Assembly: GCA_024645155.1 (NCBI GenBank)
Contig: JAHEGF010000044.1
Location: 1-17,098 of the forward strand
Reading direction: 5' to 3'
Length of the DNA: 17,098 bases
Source: Phyllobacteriaceae bacterium
Lineage (GTDB): Bacteria; Pseudomonadota; Alphaproteobacteria; Rhizobiales; Rhizobiaceae
The position numbers were made by a program, and so were the translations under genes. Under the pieces are notes generated by a model. It searched no databases. It had not been told where the DNA came from and saw only the letters and a program-made list of their open reading frames with translations. Of the stretch, positions 1-7,449 are shown piece by piece; within the stretch, counting starts at the first letter, position 1; every line of letters starts with the position of its first letter.

Positions 1-546
1 GTCCAGGCCATAGGCGAGAGCGGCGGCAGTCGGCTCGTTGATGATTCGCAGGACTTCAAGACCTGCGATCTTGCCGGCGTCCTTGGTGGCCTGACGCTGG
101 GCGTCATTGAAATAGGCCGGGACGGTTATGACCGCCTTGTCGACGCTCTCACCAAGATAGGCCTCTGCGGTCTCTTTCATTTTCTGAAGGATCATTGCCG
201 AGATTTGCGACGGAGACTGTTTCTTGCCTTCGGCTTCGACCCAGGCATCGCCATTGTCGCCCTTGATGATCTTGTAGGGCACCAGCTTCTTGTCCTTGGC
301 AACCATCGGATCATCATAGCGGCGTCCGATCAGGCGCTTGACGGCAAACAACGTGCCTTCGGGATTGGTTACAGCCTGGCGCTTGGCAGGCTGGCCGACG
401 AGGCGTTCGTCGCCGTCGGCAAAGGCCACTATCGAAGGCGTGGTGCGCGCGCCTTCCGCGTTTTCAATAACTTTTGCATCCTTGCCGTCCATGACAGCGA
501 CGCAGGAGTTGGTGGTTCCAAGGTCGATACCTATTACTTTGGCCAT
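1..546 (-). CDS. dnaK: Chaperone DnaK (Hsp70), N-terminal 182 residues; runs off the window
   Basis: This is the ATP-dependent Hsp70 chaperone, which folds and protects cytosolic proteins together with DnaJ and GrpE. The visible 182 residues are the first part of the actin-like nucleotide-binding domain. They contain the phosphate-1 loop IGIDLGTTNSCVAV (residues 5-18), the AVITVPAYFNDAQRQATKDAG stretch (138-158) and IINEPTAAALAYG (168-180), all diagnostic of DnaK. The full protein is normally about 640 residues, so roughly 70% lies beyond position 1. The ATG at 544-546 is preceded by the ribosome binding site GGAGAG (553-558 on this strand), 6 bases upstream. The gene is divergent from the M48 protease gene, and a promoter candidate lies at 669-698. 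The identification is certain. Only the truncation by the window edge limits it. Confidence 0.98.
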   Translation of the reverse strand, partial: MAKVIGIDLGTTNSCVAVMDGKDAKVIENAEGARTTPSIVAFADGDERLVGQPAKRQAVTNPEGTLFAVKRLIGRRYDDPMVAKDKKLVPYKIIKGDNGDAWVEAEGKKQSPSQISAMILQKMKETAEAYLGESVDKAVITVPAYFNDAQRQATKDAGKIAGLEVLRIINEPTAAALAYGLD

Positions 547-631
547 GTCTTACTCTCCGTTTAGCGAACCGTCCGGACCCACAAGCGGCGTTCCTGATGA
601 CGGCCCCTGATTGTTGATTTCTCTCAAAGCG

Positions 632-651
632 GCCGACTGGCCAGCCGACTG
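632..651. repeat. Short tandem direct repeat in the dnaK leader
   Basis: The 8-base unit GCCGACTG occurs at 632-639 and again at 644-651, 12 bases apart. It lies inside the predicted untranslated leader of dnaK, between the promoter candidate and the start codon. It could be a binding site or contribute to leader folding, but two short copies can also arise by chance. I assign no function. Confidence 0.35.
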
Positions 652-668
652 CCTTTAGCGTTGGCGCG

Positions 669-698
669 TATATAAGAAGGCCTGCCGGGAACTGCAAG
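669..698 (-). promoter_or_regulatory. Candidate dnaK promoter
   Basis: On the minus strand the sequence reads TTGCAG, 17 bases, TATATA, a good sigma-70 type promoter spacing. The -35 box is preceded by C, giving CTTGCAG, and the -10 region reads CTTATATA. This also resembles the CTTG-type heat-shock (RpoH) promoters usual for alphaproteobacterial dnaK. Transcription would start near 662 and give a leader of about 115 bases. I see no CIRCE inverted repeat. Whether RpoH, the housekeeping sigma factor, or both use it is inference. Confidence 0.6.
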
Positions 699-788
699 GC
701 GCAAGAGGCGCAGGATTCACAATCAAAATCGGTGAATTTTTCATGTTCGCTCTCGGAAATGGCTGTTGAACATACCATATGGGGGTCC

Positions 789-1916
789 ATGAACATCAAC
801 CAGTCCCTCGATCTCTTCAAACAAAGGCGCCATCGCGCGCTCAATGCGCTGCATACATGGCTGCTGGCGGCGGGCAGCCTGGCGCTGCTGGGCGTGACGG
901 CGTGGGTCTTTGGCGGGTTTTCGGCCATCGTCTATGCGGTTCTGTTCGGCGCTGTCACGCTGTATGTCGCCCGCCAGGTTTCGCCGCAAATGGTTTTGCG
1001 AATGTACAAGGCACGAGCGGTGGCGCAGCACGAATTCCCCGAGGGCCACCGCATCATCAACGAACTGGCCCGCCGTGCCAATCTAGACATCGCCCCGAAA
1101 TTATACGTGCTGCCATCGCGGGTCTGGAATGCCTTTGCGGTCGGCCGCCGTGATGATTCGGCGATTGCCGTATCGGATGCGCTGGCGCGCGGACTGACAT
1201 TGCGCGAACTGGCAGGCGTGCTCGCCCACGAAATCAGCCACATTGCCAATGAGGACGTCAAGGTGATGGCGTTTGCAGACATGGTCTCGCGCTACACGTC
1301 GTTCATGTCGACAATGGGCATGCTGTCGCTGCTGTTCAACATCGGCGGCTTTGCAGCGGGCAGCGGAATGCAGGTGCCATGGCTGGCCGTTGCCATATTG
1401 ATGGCCTCACCGACGATTGGCGGCCTGATCCAGCTTGCATTGTCGCGGACCCGCGAATTCGATGCCGATCTCGGTGCGGCCATGCTGACAGGCGATCCCG
1501 CCGGGCTTGCATCTGCCTTGCAGAAAATCGAGCGCAGGCAGGGGCGACACTGGGAAAACATGGTCCTGCCGGGAGGGCGGATGCCGGATCCGTCGATGCT
1601 GCGTTCGCATCCCAAAACAGAGGACAGGGTGGCAAGGCTGATGATGCTTCAGACAGCGGTTGCGTCCGGCGGCACCGCCGTTGCCAACGAACAGGCAAAT
1701 GACGGGGTCCGGCCGAAGACTCGCCCGTCCTTCATACCGAAGATCCGGCGATCGCAAGCCGAGCAGATCAATCCCTGGGTACGCCGCACAGCCCACCACG
1801 CATCGCAACCACCCGCCCACGGAAACAACGGCGATGATCCGGGCGCCAATGACAGCCTTGCCGAGCCTGACGGCCCGCCGCGCATCCGCATACGCCGCGG
1901 CGGGGTATGGTGGTAA
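789..1916 (+). CDS. Membrane-bound M48 family zinc metalloprotease (HtpX-like)
   Basis: This is a predicted integral inner-membrane zinc endopeptidase of the HtpX/Ste24 (M48) family, which degrades damaged membrane proteins. Numbering is from the ATG at 789 (375 aa). Two adjacent hydrophobic segments lie at about 23-60. The HEISH zinc motif has H147, E148 and H151. A hydrophobic stretch follows at about 172-215, then TREFDAD, whose E223 is the expected third zinc ligand. The C-terminal 70 or so residues are Pro/Arg/Gly-rich and end in RIRRGGVWW, longer than classical HtpX. The start is uncertain. The frame stays open upstream to 732, with an ATG also at 759, but the protein begins to look family-like at MNINQSLDLF. 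A G-rich tract (781-785) is a weak ribosome binding site. The gene is divergent from dnaK, which fits an envelope-stress role. The family call is firm, but orthology to E. coli HtpX is not. Confidence 0.9.
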   Translation: MNINQSLDLFKQRRHRALNALHTWLLAAGSLALLGVTAWVFGGFSAIVYAVLFGAVTLYVARQVSPQMVLRMYKARAVAQHEFPEGHRIINELARRANLDIAPKLYVLPSRVWNAFAVGRRDDSAIAVSDALARGLTLRELAGVLAHEISHIANEDVKVMAFADMVSRYTSFMSTMGMLSLLFNIGGFAAGSGMQVPWLAVAILMASPTIGGLIQLALSRTREFDADLGAAMLTGDPAGLASALQKIERRQGRHWENMVLPGGRMPDPSMLRSHPKTEDRVARLMMLQTAVASGGTAVANEQANDGVRPKTRPSFIPKIRRSQAEQINPWVRRTAHHASQPPAHGNNGDDPGANDSLAEPDGPPRIRIRRGGVWW

Positions 1917-1995
1917 ACAAACTTGGTTGACGAATTCTTTCTCCAACCATTTGAATCCAATAGCTTTTTTTAGCGCAATATTGATGTCGCTGCCG

Positions 1996-2017
1996 CAGCC
2001 TGCTTGCAAGCAAGCTG
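1996..2017. promoter_or_regulatory. Imperfect 22-bp palindrome upstream of the cell-wall hydrolase gene
   Basis: A perfect 12-bp palindrome, TGCTTGCAAGCA (2001-2012), is flanked by CAGC (1996-1999) and GCTG (2014-2017) across one mismatched pair, giving 22 bp of dyad symmetry. It ends 12 bases before the ATG at 2030, next to the GAAGGG ribosome binding site. With no loop it is better explained as a binding site for a dimeric regulator than as an RNA hairpin. No regulator is identified. Confidence 0.4.
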
Positions 2018-2029
2018 AAGGGCACCGTT

Positions 2030-2716
2030 ATGAAGGATTATTTGCGCAAGCTGGCGGCAGCGTTTGTGCTGCTCGCATCGGTCACCGGAGCCGCCACTTC
2101 TCATCCAGCCCAGCCAATCACGTTCAACGCATTAACCATGATGGCCGATCATTGGTCACGATCCGCAATGGTTTCAGCTGGCGGGCTTGCGGCTGCCGGC
2201 ATTGCCGACATGCGCGAATATCTCGACCGGTTGTGTATCGCGGTTGCAATTTATCACGAGGCGCGAGGCGAACCGGAAAGCGGGCAACGTGCCGTCGCAG
2301 TGACCATTTTGAACCGCATGCATTCGTCGGCCTATCCCGGAACCGCGTGCGGCGTGGTCTACCAGGGCTTCCAGCGGCCCTACCGGTGCCAGTTTTCATT
2401 TGCCTGCGACCAGAGGCCCGACCTGCCCGCAAACGGGGCCACATTTTCGGCGTCGCTGCATCTGTCCGGAATGGTCGCCGCCGGCAGCCCGGATGACTTT
2501 TTCCCATGTTTCAAAATCGCGACGCATTATCATCGCCATGACGTCAATCCGGTCTGGTCGCGCAAGCTGCGCCTGATCGGGCAGATCGGCGATCACGTAT
2601 TCTTCGCCAGTGACCGTGTTCTGAGGCGCATGGAAAGCAGTTACCGCCGGCAAGGATTGGAAAACCAATGCAAGGCGCTTCTGCAGATCGCGTCCGTGGA
2701 GGGGCTCGTCCCCTGA
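2030..2716 (+). CDS. Secreted cell-wall hydrolase, SleB type (Hydrolase_2 domain)
   Basis: This is a predicted periplasmic peptidoglycan hydrolase (lytic transglycosylase-like) of the SleB/CwlJ family, 228 aa. Residues 1-24 form a signal peptide: positive MKDYLRK, then a hydrophobic AAAFVLLASVTGAA core. The catalytic domain spans about 65-195. It shows the family signature AIYHEARGE (73-81, with the probable catalytic Glu at 77), AVAVTILNRM (88-97), CQFSFACD (120-127) and THYHRHDVNPVWSRKL (165-180). The ATG at 2030 has GAAGGG a few bases upstream. The gene follows the M48 protease by 113 bases on the same strand. That gap has its own palindrome (1996-2017), so separate regulation is likely. 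It converges on the methyltransferase gene with a 48-base gap. In alphaproteobacteria these enzymes serve cell-wall remodelling, not spore germination. That statement comes from family knowledge. Confidence 0.9.
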   Translation: MKDYLRKLAAAFVLLASVTGAATSHPAQPITFNALTMMADHWSRSAMVSAGGLAAAGIADMREYLDRLCIAVAIYHEARGEPESGQRAVAVTILNRMHSSAYPGTACGVVYQGFQRPYRCQFSFACDQRPDLPANGATFSASLHLSGMVAAGSPDDFFPCFKIATHYHRHDVNPVWSRKLRLIGQIGDHVFFASDRVLRRMESSYRRQGLENQCKALLQIASVEGLVP

Positions 2717-2764
2717 TCGGGGCGTCAGTTACCGGCGGTTCGAAACGATCCCGAAATGCCCTTT

Positions 2765-3511
2765 TCAATCTGTATTCAGGCGAACAAACCGGCCTGCAAA
2801 CAGCTTCCTGAGGAAAAGCTTCGGGCGTATCCGCTTTGTTGCGCGAATTGTCGCATTGTATTTGGCAACCCATTTGCCGTGACGGGGCGGATCAAGAGAA
2901 AATTCGACCGGGTCCCTGAAGGCACAGACGACTTTCTCAAGCCTGGCATCAAATGCTTTCTGCTGCTTGGGTCCAAGAACCGGTTTGCGCGCAATCACCG
3001 CACTGTCACGCCACACGGTGTTCGACATGCGTAGGAGATGCTCATCAGGCTCGATATAGCTTTCGACCAGTTCTAGGCCGGTAAGGCTGCAAAGCGCACT
3101 CCAGGAGTCGGGATAGAAACGCCAGCAGTCCAATGGATAGCGGTGGACCGCGCCGGCACCCGGTGCGACGATGAACGCCAGGCCGCCCGGTTTCAGGACA
3201 CGCGCGATCTCGGCGAACGTTATCCAGAAGAAGGGATTGTGCTCAAATGTCTGTCCTGAAATGCAGACGTCAAACGTGTTGCCGGCGATCTCGTTCCAGA
3301 CAAACATGTTTTCGGGGACAATATCGACATTGGGTCCGGCTTCAATGTCGAGGCCGGTATAGTCGAACCCGCCTGCGGGAAACAGATCCTTGTAGGTATC
3401 CTGTCCATGATAGGATTTCGAACCGATTTCAAGCACTGCCGGTTTCGTTCCCGGTCCTGCCAGATACTCTTCAACGAACAGTTCTGCTTTCAGATATGAA
3501 GAAAAATGCAT
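2765..3511 (-). CDS. Class I SAM-dependent methyltransferase (Methyltransf_11 type)
   Basis: This is a predicted cytosolic methyltransferase of 248 aa; the substrate is unknown. SAM-binding motif I is VLEIGSKSYHG (26-36). The acidic residue after strand 2 is in YTGLDIEAG (D55). The motif IV region reads FDVCISGQTFEH (80-91), followed by ARVLKPGGLAFIVAPG (103-118). The VHRYPLDCWRFYPDSW stretch (122-137) recurs in methyltransferases encoded in glycan and surface-polysaccharide loci, which hints at a sugar or lipid-linked acceptor but does not prove it. The C-terminal end is rich in Lys/Arg. I chose the ATG at 3511 because AAGGG lies just upstream and homology-like sequence starts there. A GTG at 3550 is in frame. 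It is the last gene of the leftward run, 76 bases after the oxidoreductase. Confidence 0.82.
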   Translation of the reverse strand: MHFSSYLKAELFVEEYLAGPGTKPAVLEIGSKSYHGQDTYKDLFPAGGFDYTGLDIEAGPNVDIVPENMFVWNEIAGNTFDVCISGQTFEHNPFFWITFAEIARVLKPGGLAFIVAPGAGAVHRYPLDCWRFYPDSWSALCSLTGLELVESYIEPDEHLLRMSNTVWRDSAVIARKPVLGPKQQKAFDARLEKVVCAFRDPVEFSLDPPRHGKWVAKYNATIRATKRIRPKLFLRKLFAGRFVRLNTD

Positions 3512-3587
3512 CGTTGCGCCCTTGTCTTTCTTGCAAATGCACCGTGGCACATACCAGCAGCCTTTCTTAACCGGACCAGGAGGGGAA

Positions 3588-4574
3588 TCATACGGTTTCC
3601 CAACCGTCGCTCACCCCGGCCCTGTAGATTGCGTCGATGACCTTCTGATTGCGGACGGAATCCTCCAGCGTGAACACCGCCTCGCCGGAGCCCGTGGCGG
3701 CGCGGGCAAAGGCTTCAACTTCAAGCTTGTACTGTCGTGTTCCGGGGAAACGGTACTCCTCGGCATGTGTATGACCCTGGTCATGCAAGGTGACGCGGTG
3801 GTGATCGTAGTCGCCGGCGTTGAACGGCGCATGGACTTCCATGAACCCGCGCGTGCCATGAAACACCATGGACTGGCGCAATGCCATTTGGGTCGAGCAG
3901 TAAAACGTCATGGCAAAGGTTCCGAAATCCGCGTTGACATTGGCATAGATGTCGGTTTTGAATTTCTTGTCACGAACAACCGTTGCCCGCACCCGGAGCG
4001 GTTCGGTTCCCGATGCGATCCGGGTCGTCACCGTCGGATAGACACCGATGTCCGGCAAGCCGCCGCCGCCAAGCGAAACCTGGTTTCGCATGTTGTGCGG
4101 ATCGGTATTGAAGTAGGTAAAGGCGCCCTGTACGTGGCGCAGTTCACCGATGGCGCCACTGGTCAGAAGGTCCCGGACCTTCGCCCACTGGGGGTGATAG
4201 AACACCATGAAGGCTTCGGAAATCAGCACCTTGTGCTTGTCGCGGGCAGCAATCAGCGCATCGATTTCTCCGGCATCAAGTGCGACCGGTTTTTCACACA
4301 GGACATGCTTGCCGGCCTCAGCCGCCTTCACGGTCCACTCGACATGCTGCGAAGTCGGCAGCGGGATATAGACACCGTCGACGGTATCCGACGCCAGTAG
4401 CGCCTCGTAGGAACCAAACGCATGGGGTACCCCGAAACGGCGTGCCAGTGCGCGCGCCTTTGCCTCGTCGCGACTGGCTATCGCGGTTACCACGCCGTTG
4501 TCGGCATCCTGCATTGCGGGCAACAGCTGTTCGCGCGCGATTTTTGCCGTCGACAACACTCCCCAGCGGAACAT
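3588..4574 (-). CDS. Gfo/Idh/MocA family NAD(P)-dependent oxidoreductase
   Basis: This is a predicted cytosolic sugar or polyol dehydrogenase of 328 aa; the exact substrate is unknown. The N-terminal Rossmann fold begins FRWGVLSTAKIAREQL (2-17), the GVLSTAKIA form seen in the dihydrodiol dehydrogenase/anhydrofructose reductase-like branch. The family's catalytic EKP motif is in HVLCEKPVAL (E94, K95, P96). The central part (about 120-240), with SEAFMVFYHPQW and GGGGLPDIGVYP, matches the C-terminal alpha/beta domain of this family. The ATG at 4574 has a strong ribosome binding site, AGGAGA, 4-5 bases upstream. It starts 35 bases after the pheT stop on the same strand, so it probably shares that transcript. 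Nothing links its chemistry to tRNA charging. Confidence 0.88.
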   Translation of the reverse strand: MFRWGVLSTAKIAREQLLPAMQDADNGVVTAIASRDEAKARALARRFGVPHAFGSYEALLASDTVDGVYIPLPTSQHVEWTVKAAEAGKHVLCEKPVALDAGEIDALIAARDKHKVLISEAFMVFYHPQWAKVRDLLTSGAIGELRHVQGAFTYFNTDPHNMRNQVSLGGGGLPDIGVYPTVTTRIASGTEPLRVRATVVRDKKFKTDIYANVNADFGTFAMTFYCSTQMALRQSMVFHGTRGFMEVHAPFNAGDYDHHRVTLHDQGHTHAEEYRFPGTRQYKLEVEAFARAATGSGEAVFTLEDSVRNQKVIDAIYRAGVSDGWETV

Positions 4575-4609
4575 CAACTTCTCCTGACCCGGCGGCGTGC
4601 CGGAATTCG

Positions 4610-7015
4610 TCACTGCCGGAGCACACCACCGGTTTGTTTGCCGACATTGGCAATAATCGCCCTGGCGAGCGCCTCGAAATCCTCGTCGGTCAGCGTCCTG
4701 TCCACCGGCTGGATGTCGACTTCGATCGCGATCGATTTCTTGCCCGGGCCAATCGAGGCACCTTCGAAAATGTCGAAGACCTTGACAGCGGTAATCAGTT
4801 TCCTGTCAGCACCTGCGGCAGCACGCATGATCTCGGCGGCTTCCACGGCACCATCGACCACGAAAGCAAAGTCGCGTGACACTGCCTGGAAATTCGACAG
4901 GTCAAGGCGCGGTTTTGTGCGCGTCGGCTTGCGTTTGGGTTCCGGAATCGCGTCAACAAAAACCTCGAATCCGCACAGCGGGCCAGAAACGTCGAGCGCC
5001 TCCAGGGTGCGGGGGTGGATTTCGCCAAAATGGCCGAGCACGATCTTCGGGCCAAGGCGGATAACGCCTGAGCGGCCGGGATGATACCAGGCTGGCGCAT
5101 CGGCAGTGGCCTGCAGCCGGTCGGCAGGTGCGCCGCAGGCTTCAAGCACCGCAAAGGCGTCGGCCTTGGCATCGTATACGCTGACTGCAGGCGCATTGCC
5201 TGCCCAGTGGCGCCCGGCACCTTCAGCACGGGCAGTGGCGCGGCGCACACCGGAAGCAACACGGCGCTGGCCTTCGGCGGTGTCGTTTTCGTAGGTTCCG
5301 GAAACCTCGAACAGGGCGACGTCGGCGGCACCACGGTCGGCGTTGCGTTGCGCTGCCGTCAAAAGCCCGGGCAGAAGCGACGGCCGCATATCAGACATGT
5401 CCGCGGCAATCGGATTGGCAAGCTTCAGTTCCGGATTTCCGCCGCCAAACAGTTCGGCATGGGCTGCCGGGATAAATGACCAGTTGACGCATTCCATCAT
5501 GCCGCGCACCGCCAATGCCCGTTTTGCGGTGCGGGTGCGAACCTGCAATGGCGTCAGGATGCGGCCATTGACGGCATCGTGGCTGGTCATCGGCTCAAGC
5601 GCGATCTCGTCGACCCCGTGGATACGCATCACTTCCTCGACCAGATCGGCCTTGCCGTCGACATCGGGCCGCCACGAGGGAACCGCGACATCGACCACAT
5701 CACCTGATCCGTCCGGCGTAAATCCGAGCCGTGACAGGATGCCGAGCGCCTCTTTGTTTTCAACGGCCAATCCGGTCAGGCGCCCGACTTCGGCAACCGG
5801 GAAGGGCACGATTTTCGGTGTATGGCCCTTGTAGCCTTCGATCACGGCTTCTGTCGGTTTCCCGCCGCAGATATCGGTGACCAGCCGGGTTGCAAGTTCC
5901 ATGCCCGGCACCATGAATTCGGGATCGACGCCGCGCTCGAAACGGTATCGCGCATCAGTGATGATACCGAGATCACGGCCGGTACGGGCGATGTTCATCG
6001 GATCCCATAGCGCCGATTCGATCAGCACGTCAGTGGTATTCTCATCACATCCGGTGTGTTCGCCACCCATGACGCCGGCAATCGATTCAATGCCGTTGCC
6101 GTCGGCAATGACACAGATTTCCGGTGTCATTTCATATTCGCGTTCATCGAGCGCCAGCAGTTTCTCGCCGGCCTGGCCACGGCGGACAACCAGATCGCCC
6201 TTGACCTTTGCCGCGTCGAAAACATGCAGGGGGCGGCCGCGGTCAAAAGTGACGTAGTTGGTGATGTCTACAAGCGCGTTGATCGGGCGCAGGCCGATGG
6301 AAAGCAGGCGCTGCTGCATCCATTTCGGCGACGGACCATTGGTGACGCCGCTGACCATACGCAGCGCAAAGCCGGGGCACAGGTCCGGCGCTTTGATTGT
6401 CACCTTGACAGGACAGTCGCCCGACCCGTTCACCGGTTTGGCCGTAGCGTCCTTCAGCGTGCCAAGGCCGGCAGCGGCAAGATCGCGCGCAATACCGAAG
6501 ACACCGGTGCAGTCGGGTCGGTTGGGTGTCAGATTGATCTCGATCACCGGATCGTCGAGACCCGCGTAGCTCGCAAATGACGTGCCGAGTGGCGCATCGT
6601 CCGGCAGGTCGATGATGCCGTCATGCTCATCAGACATCTGCAACTCGCGTTCGGAGCACATCATGCCATGGCTTTCGACGCCGCGTATCTTGCCAACGGA
6701 AAGCGTCAGATCGATGCCCGGCACGTAAGTCCCGGGCGCCGCGAACGCGCCAATGAGGCCGGTGCGCGCATTGGGCGCGCCGCAGACCACCTGGACCGGC
6801 TTGCCATCGCCGGCATCAACCGACAGCACTTTCAGCTTGTCGGCATCGGGATGCTTTTCCGCCGACAGAACCCTGGCAATGACGAACGGTTTCAGCGCCG
6901 CCTTGTCGTCGACACTTTCGACTTCCAGACCGATCATGGTCAGCCTGTCGCAGATGTCCTCTAGCGAAGCATCGGTTTCGAGATGGTCTTTCAGCCAGGA
7001 GAGTGTGAATTTCAT
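4610..7015 (-). CDS. pheT: Phenylalanine--tRNA ligase beta subunit
   Basis: This is the large subunit of the (alpha-beta)2 phenylalanyl-tRNA synthetase. It binds tRNA-Phe and edits mischarged tyrosine, while the alpha subunit holds the active site. At 801 aa it is a normal length. The domains in order are: the N-terminal MKFTLSWLKDHL helix; the EMAP/OB tRNA-binding fold at about 39-149 (HPDADKLKV, GAPNAR, SHGMMCSERELQ); B3/B4 editing region at about 205-395; B5 at about 403-475 (SWRPDVDGKADLVEEVMRIHG); the class II-like core; and the FDX-ACB anticodon-binding domain at about 706-800 (SRDFAFVV to LTDEDFEALARAI). The ATG at 7013-7015 follows the GFA stop by 14 bases, with only a modest GGA-type ribosome binding site. 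That suggests coupling to upstream translation. Unusually, it is separated from pheS by the GFA gene. Confidence 0.98.
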   Translation of the reverse strand: MKFTLSWLKDHLETDASLEDICDRLTMIGLEVESVDDKAALKPFVIARVLSAEKHPDADKLKVLSVDAGDGKPVQVVCGAPNARTGLIGAFAAPGTYVPGIDLTLSVGKIRGVESHGMMCSERELQMSDEHDGIIDLPDDAPLGTSFASYAGLDDPVIEINLTPNRPDCTGVFGIARDLAAAGLGTLKDATAKPVNGSGDCPVKVTIKAPDLCPGFALRMVSGVTNGPSPKWMQQRLLSIGLRPINALVDITNYVTFDRGRPLHVFDAAKVKGDLVVRRGQAGEKLLALDEREYEMTPEICVIADGNGIESIAGVMGGEHTGCDENTTDVLIESALWDPMNIARTGRDLGIITDARYRFERGVDPEFMVPGMELATRLVTDICGGKPTEAVIEGYKGHTPKIVPFPVAEVGRLTGLAVENKEALGILSRLGFTPDGSGDVVDVAVPSWRPDVDGKADLVEEVMRIHGVDEIALEPMTSHDAVNGRILTPLQVRTRTAKRALAVRGMMECVNWSFIPAAHAELFGGGNPELKLANPIAADMSDMRPSLLPGLLTAAQRNADRGAADVALFEVSGTYENDTAEGQRRVASGVRRATARAEGAGRHWAGNAPAVSVYDAKADAFAVLEACGAPADRLQATADAPAWYHPGRSGVIRLGPKIVLGHFGEIHPRTLEALDVSGPLCGFEVFVDAIPEPKRKPTRTKPRLDLSNFQAVSRDFAFVVDGAVEAAEIMRAAAGADRKLITAVKVFDIFEGASIGPGKKSIAIEVDIQPVDRTLTDEDFEALARAIIANVGKQTGGVLRQ

Positions 7016-7029
7016 TGTGTCTTGTCCGG

Positions 7030-7449
7030 TCAGTCGGTCTTGATCAGGATTGTTTTTTCCATACGCGGCAGATCGTCGTGAAGCATCAGCCAGCCGAGCT
7101 GTTGGCCCGCAAATGTATGGTAGGTCGGCGGAAAGTCGTTCGGCTCGTCCATAAAACCGGTGTTAAAGAACGTGGTGTCTGCAGCGCTGTCATGTTCCTG
7201 CGACACCGGCGAACCGCAATTCGAGCAGAAAATTCGCTTCGCTGTACCGTTCCTGTAAGATTTCAGCATGCCCTCGGCCTCCCATGTCACCGACTGTTTC
7301 GGAAACCCAACCGACGCCAGTACAGGTGCACCGGTCGCTCGGCGGCAATCGTCGCAATGGCAATAGACCGATAATACCGGTTCGGCTCTGGCCACCATGA
7401 CGACCGAGCCACAGCGGCAATGGCCACGATGGGAGGGTTGACCGGTCAC
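7030..7449 (-). CDS. GFA family zinc protein (glutathione-dependent formaldehyde-activating/CENP-V domain), between pheS and pheT
   Basis: This small cytosolic protein of 139 aa belongs to the GFA/CENP-V fold. All expected zinc-binding cysteines are present: CRC (C11, C13), CHCDDC (C30, C32, C35) and CSNCGS (C75, C78). The founding member was proposed to condense formaldehyde with glutathione, but most family members have no proven activity, so the function here is open. The start is a GTG at 7447-7449 that overlaps the TGA of pheS (GTGA), a hallmark of translational coupling. pheT begins 14 bases after its stop. It is therefore embedded in the phenylalanyl-tRNA synthetase operon and must be co-expressed with both subunits. 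Whether it aids the synthetase or is a passenger cannot be told from sequence. Confidence 0.92.
   Translation of the reverse strand: MTGQPSHRGHCRCGSVVMVARAEPVLSVYCHCDDCRRATGAPVLASVGFPKQSVTWEAEGMLKSYRNGTAKRIFCSNCGSPVSQEHDSAADTTFFNTGFMDEPNDFPPTYHTFAGQQLGWLMLHDDLPRMEKTILIKTD

Noticed and set aside
547..668. Search for a CIRCE element or ROSE-like thermometer in the dnaK leader
   Set aside because: No CIRCE-type inverted repeat was found and no convincing thermometer fold could be drawn by eye.
2704..2735. CCCC-TGATC-GGGG hairpin after the SleB-type gene
   Set aside because: A 4-bp stem without a T tract does not qualify as an intrinsic terminator.
3522..4400. 292-codon plus-strand open frame opposite the Gfo/Idh/MocA gene
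   Set aside because: The minus-strand reading has clear Rossmann and EKP motifs and a strong ribosome binding site. The plus-strand product has no domain.
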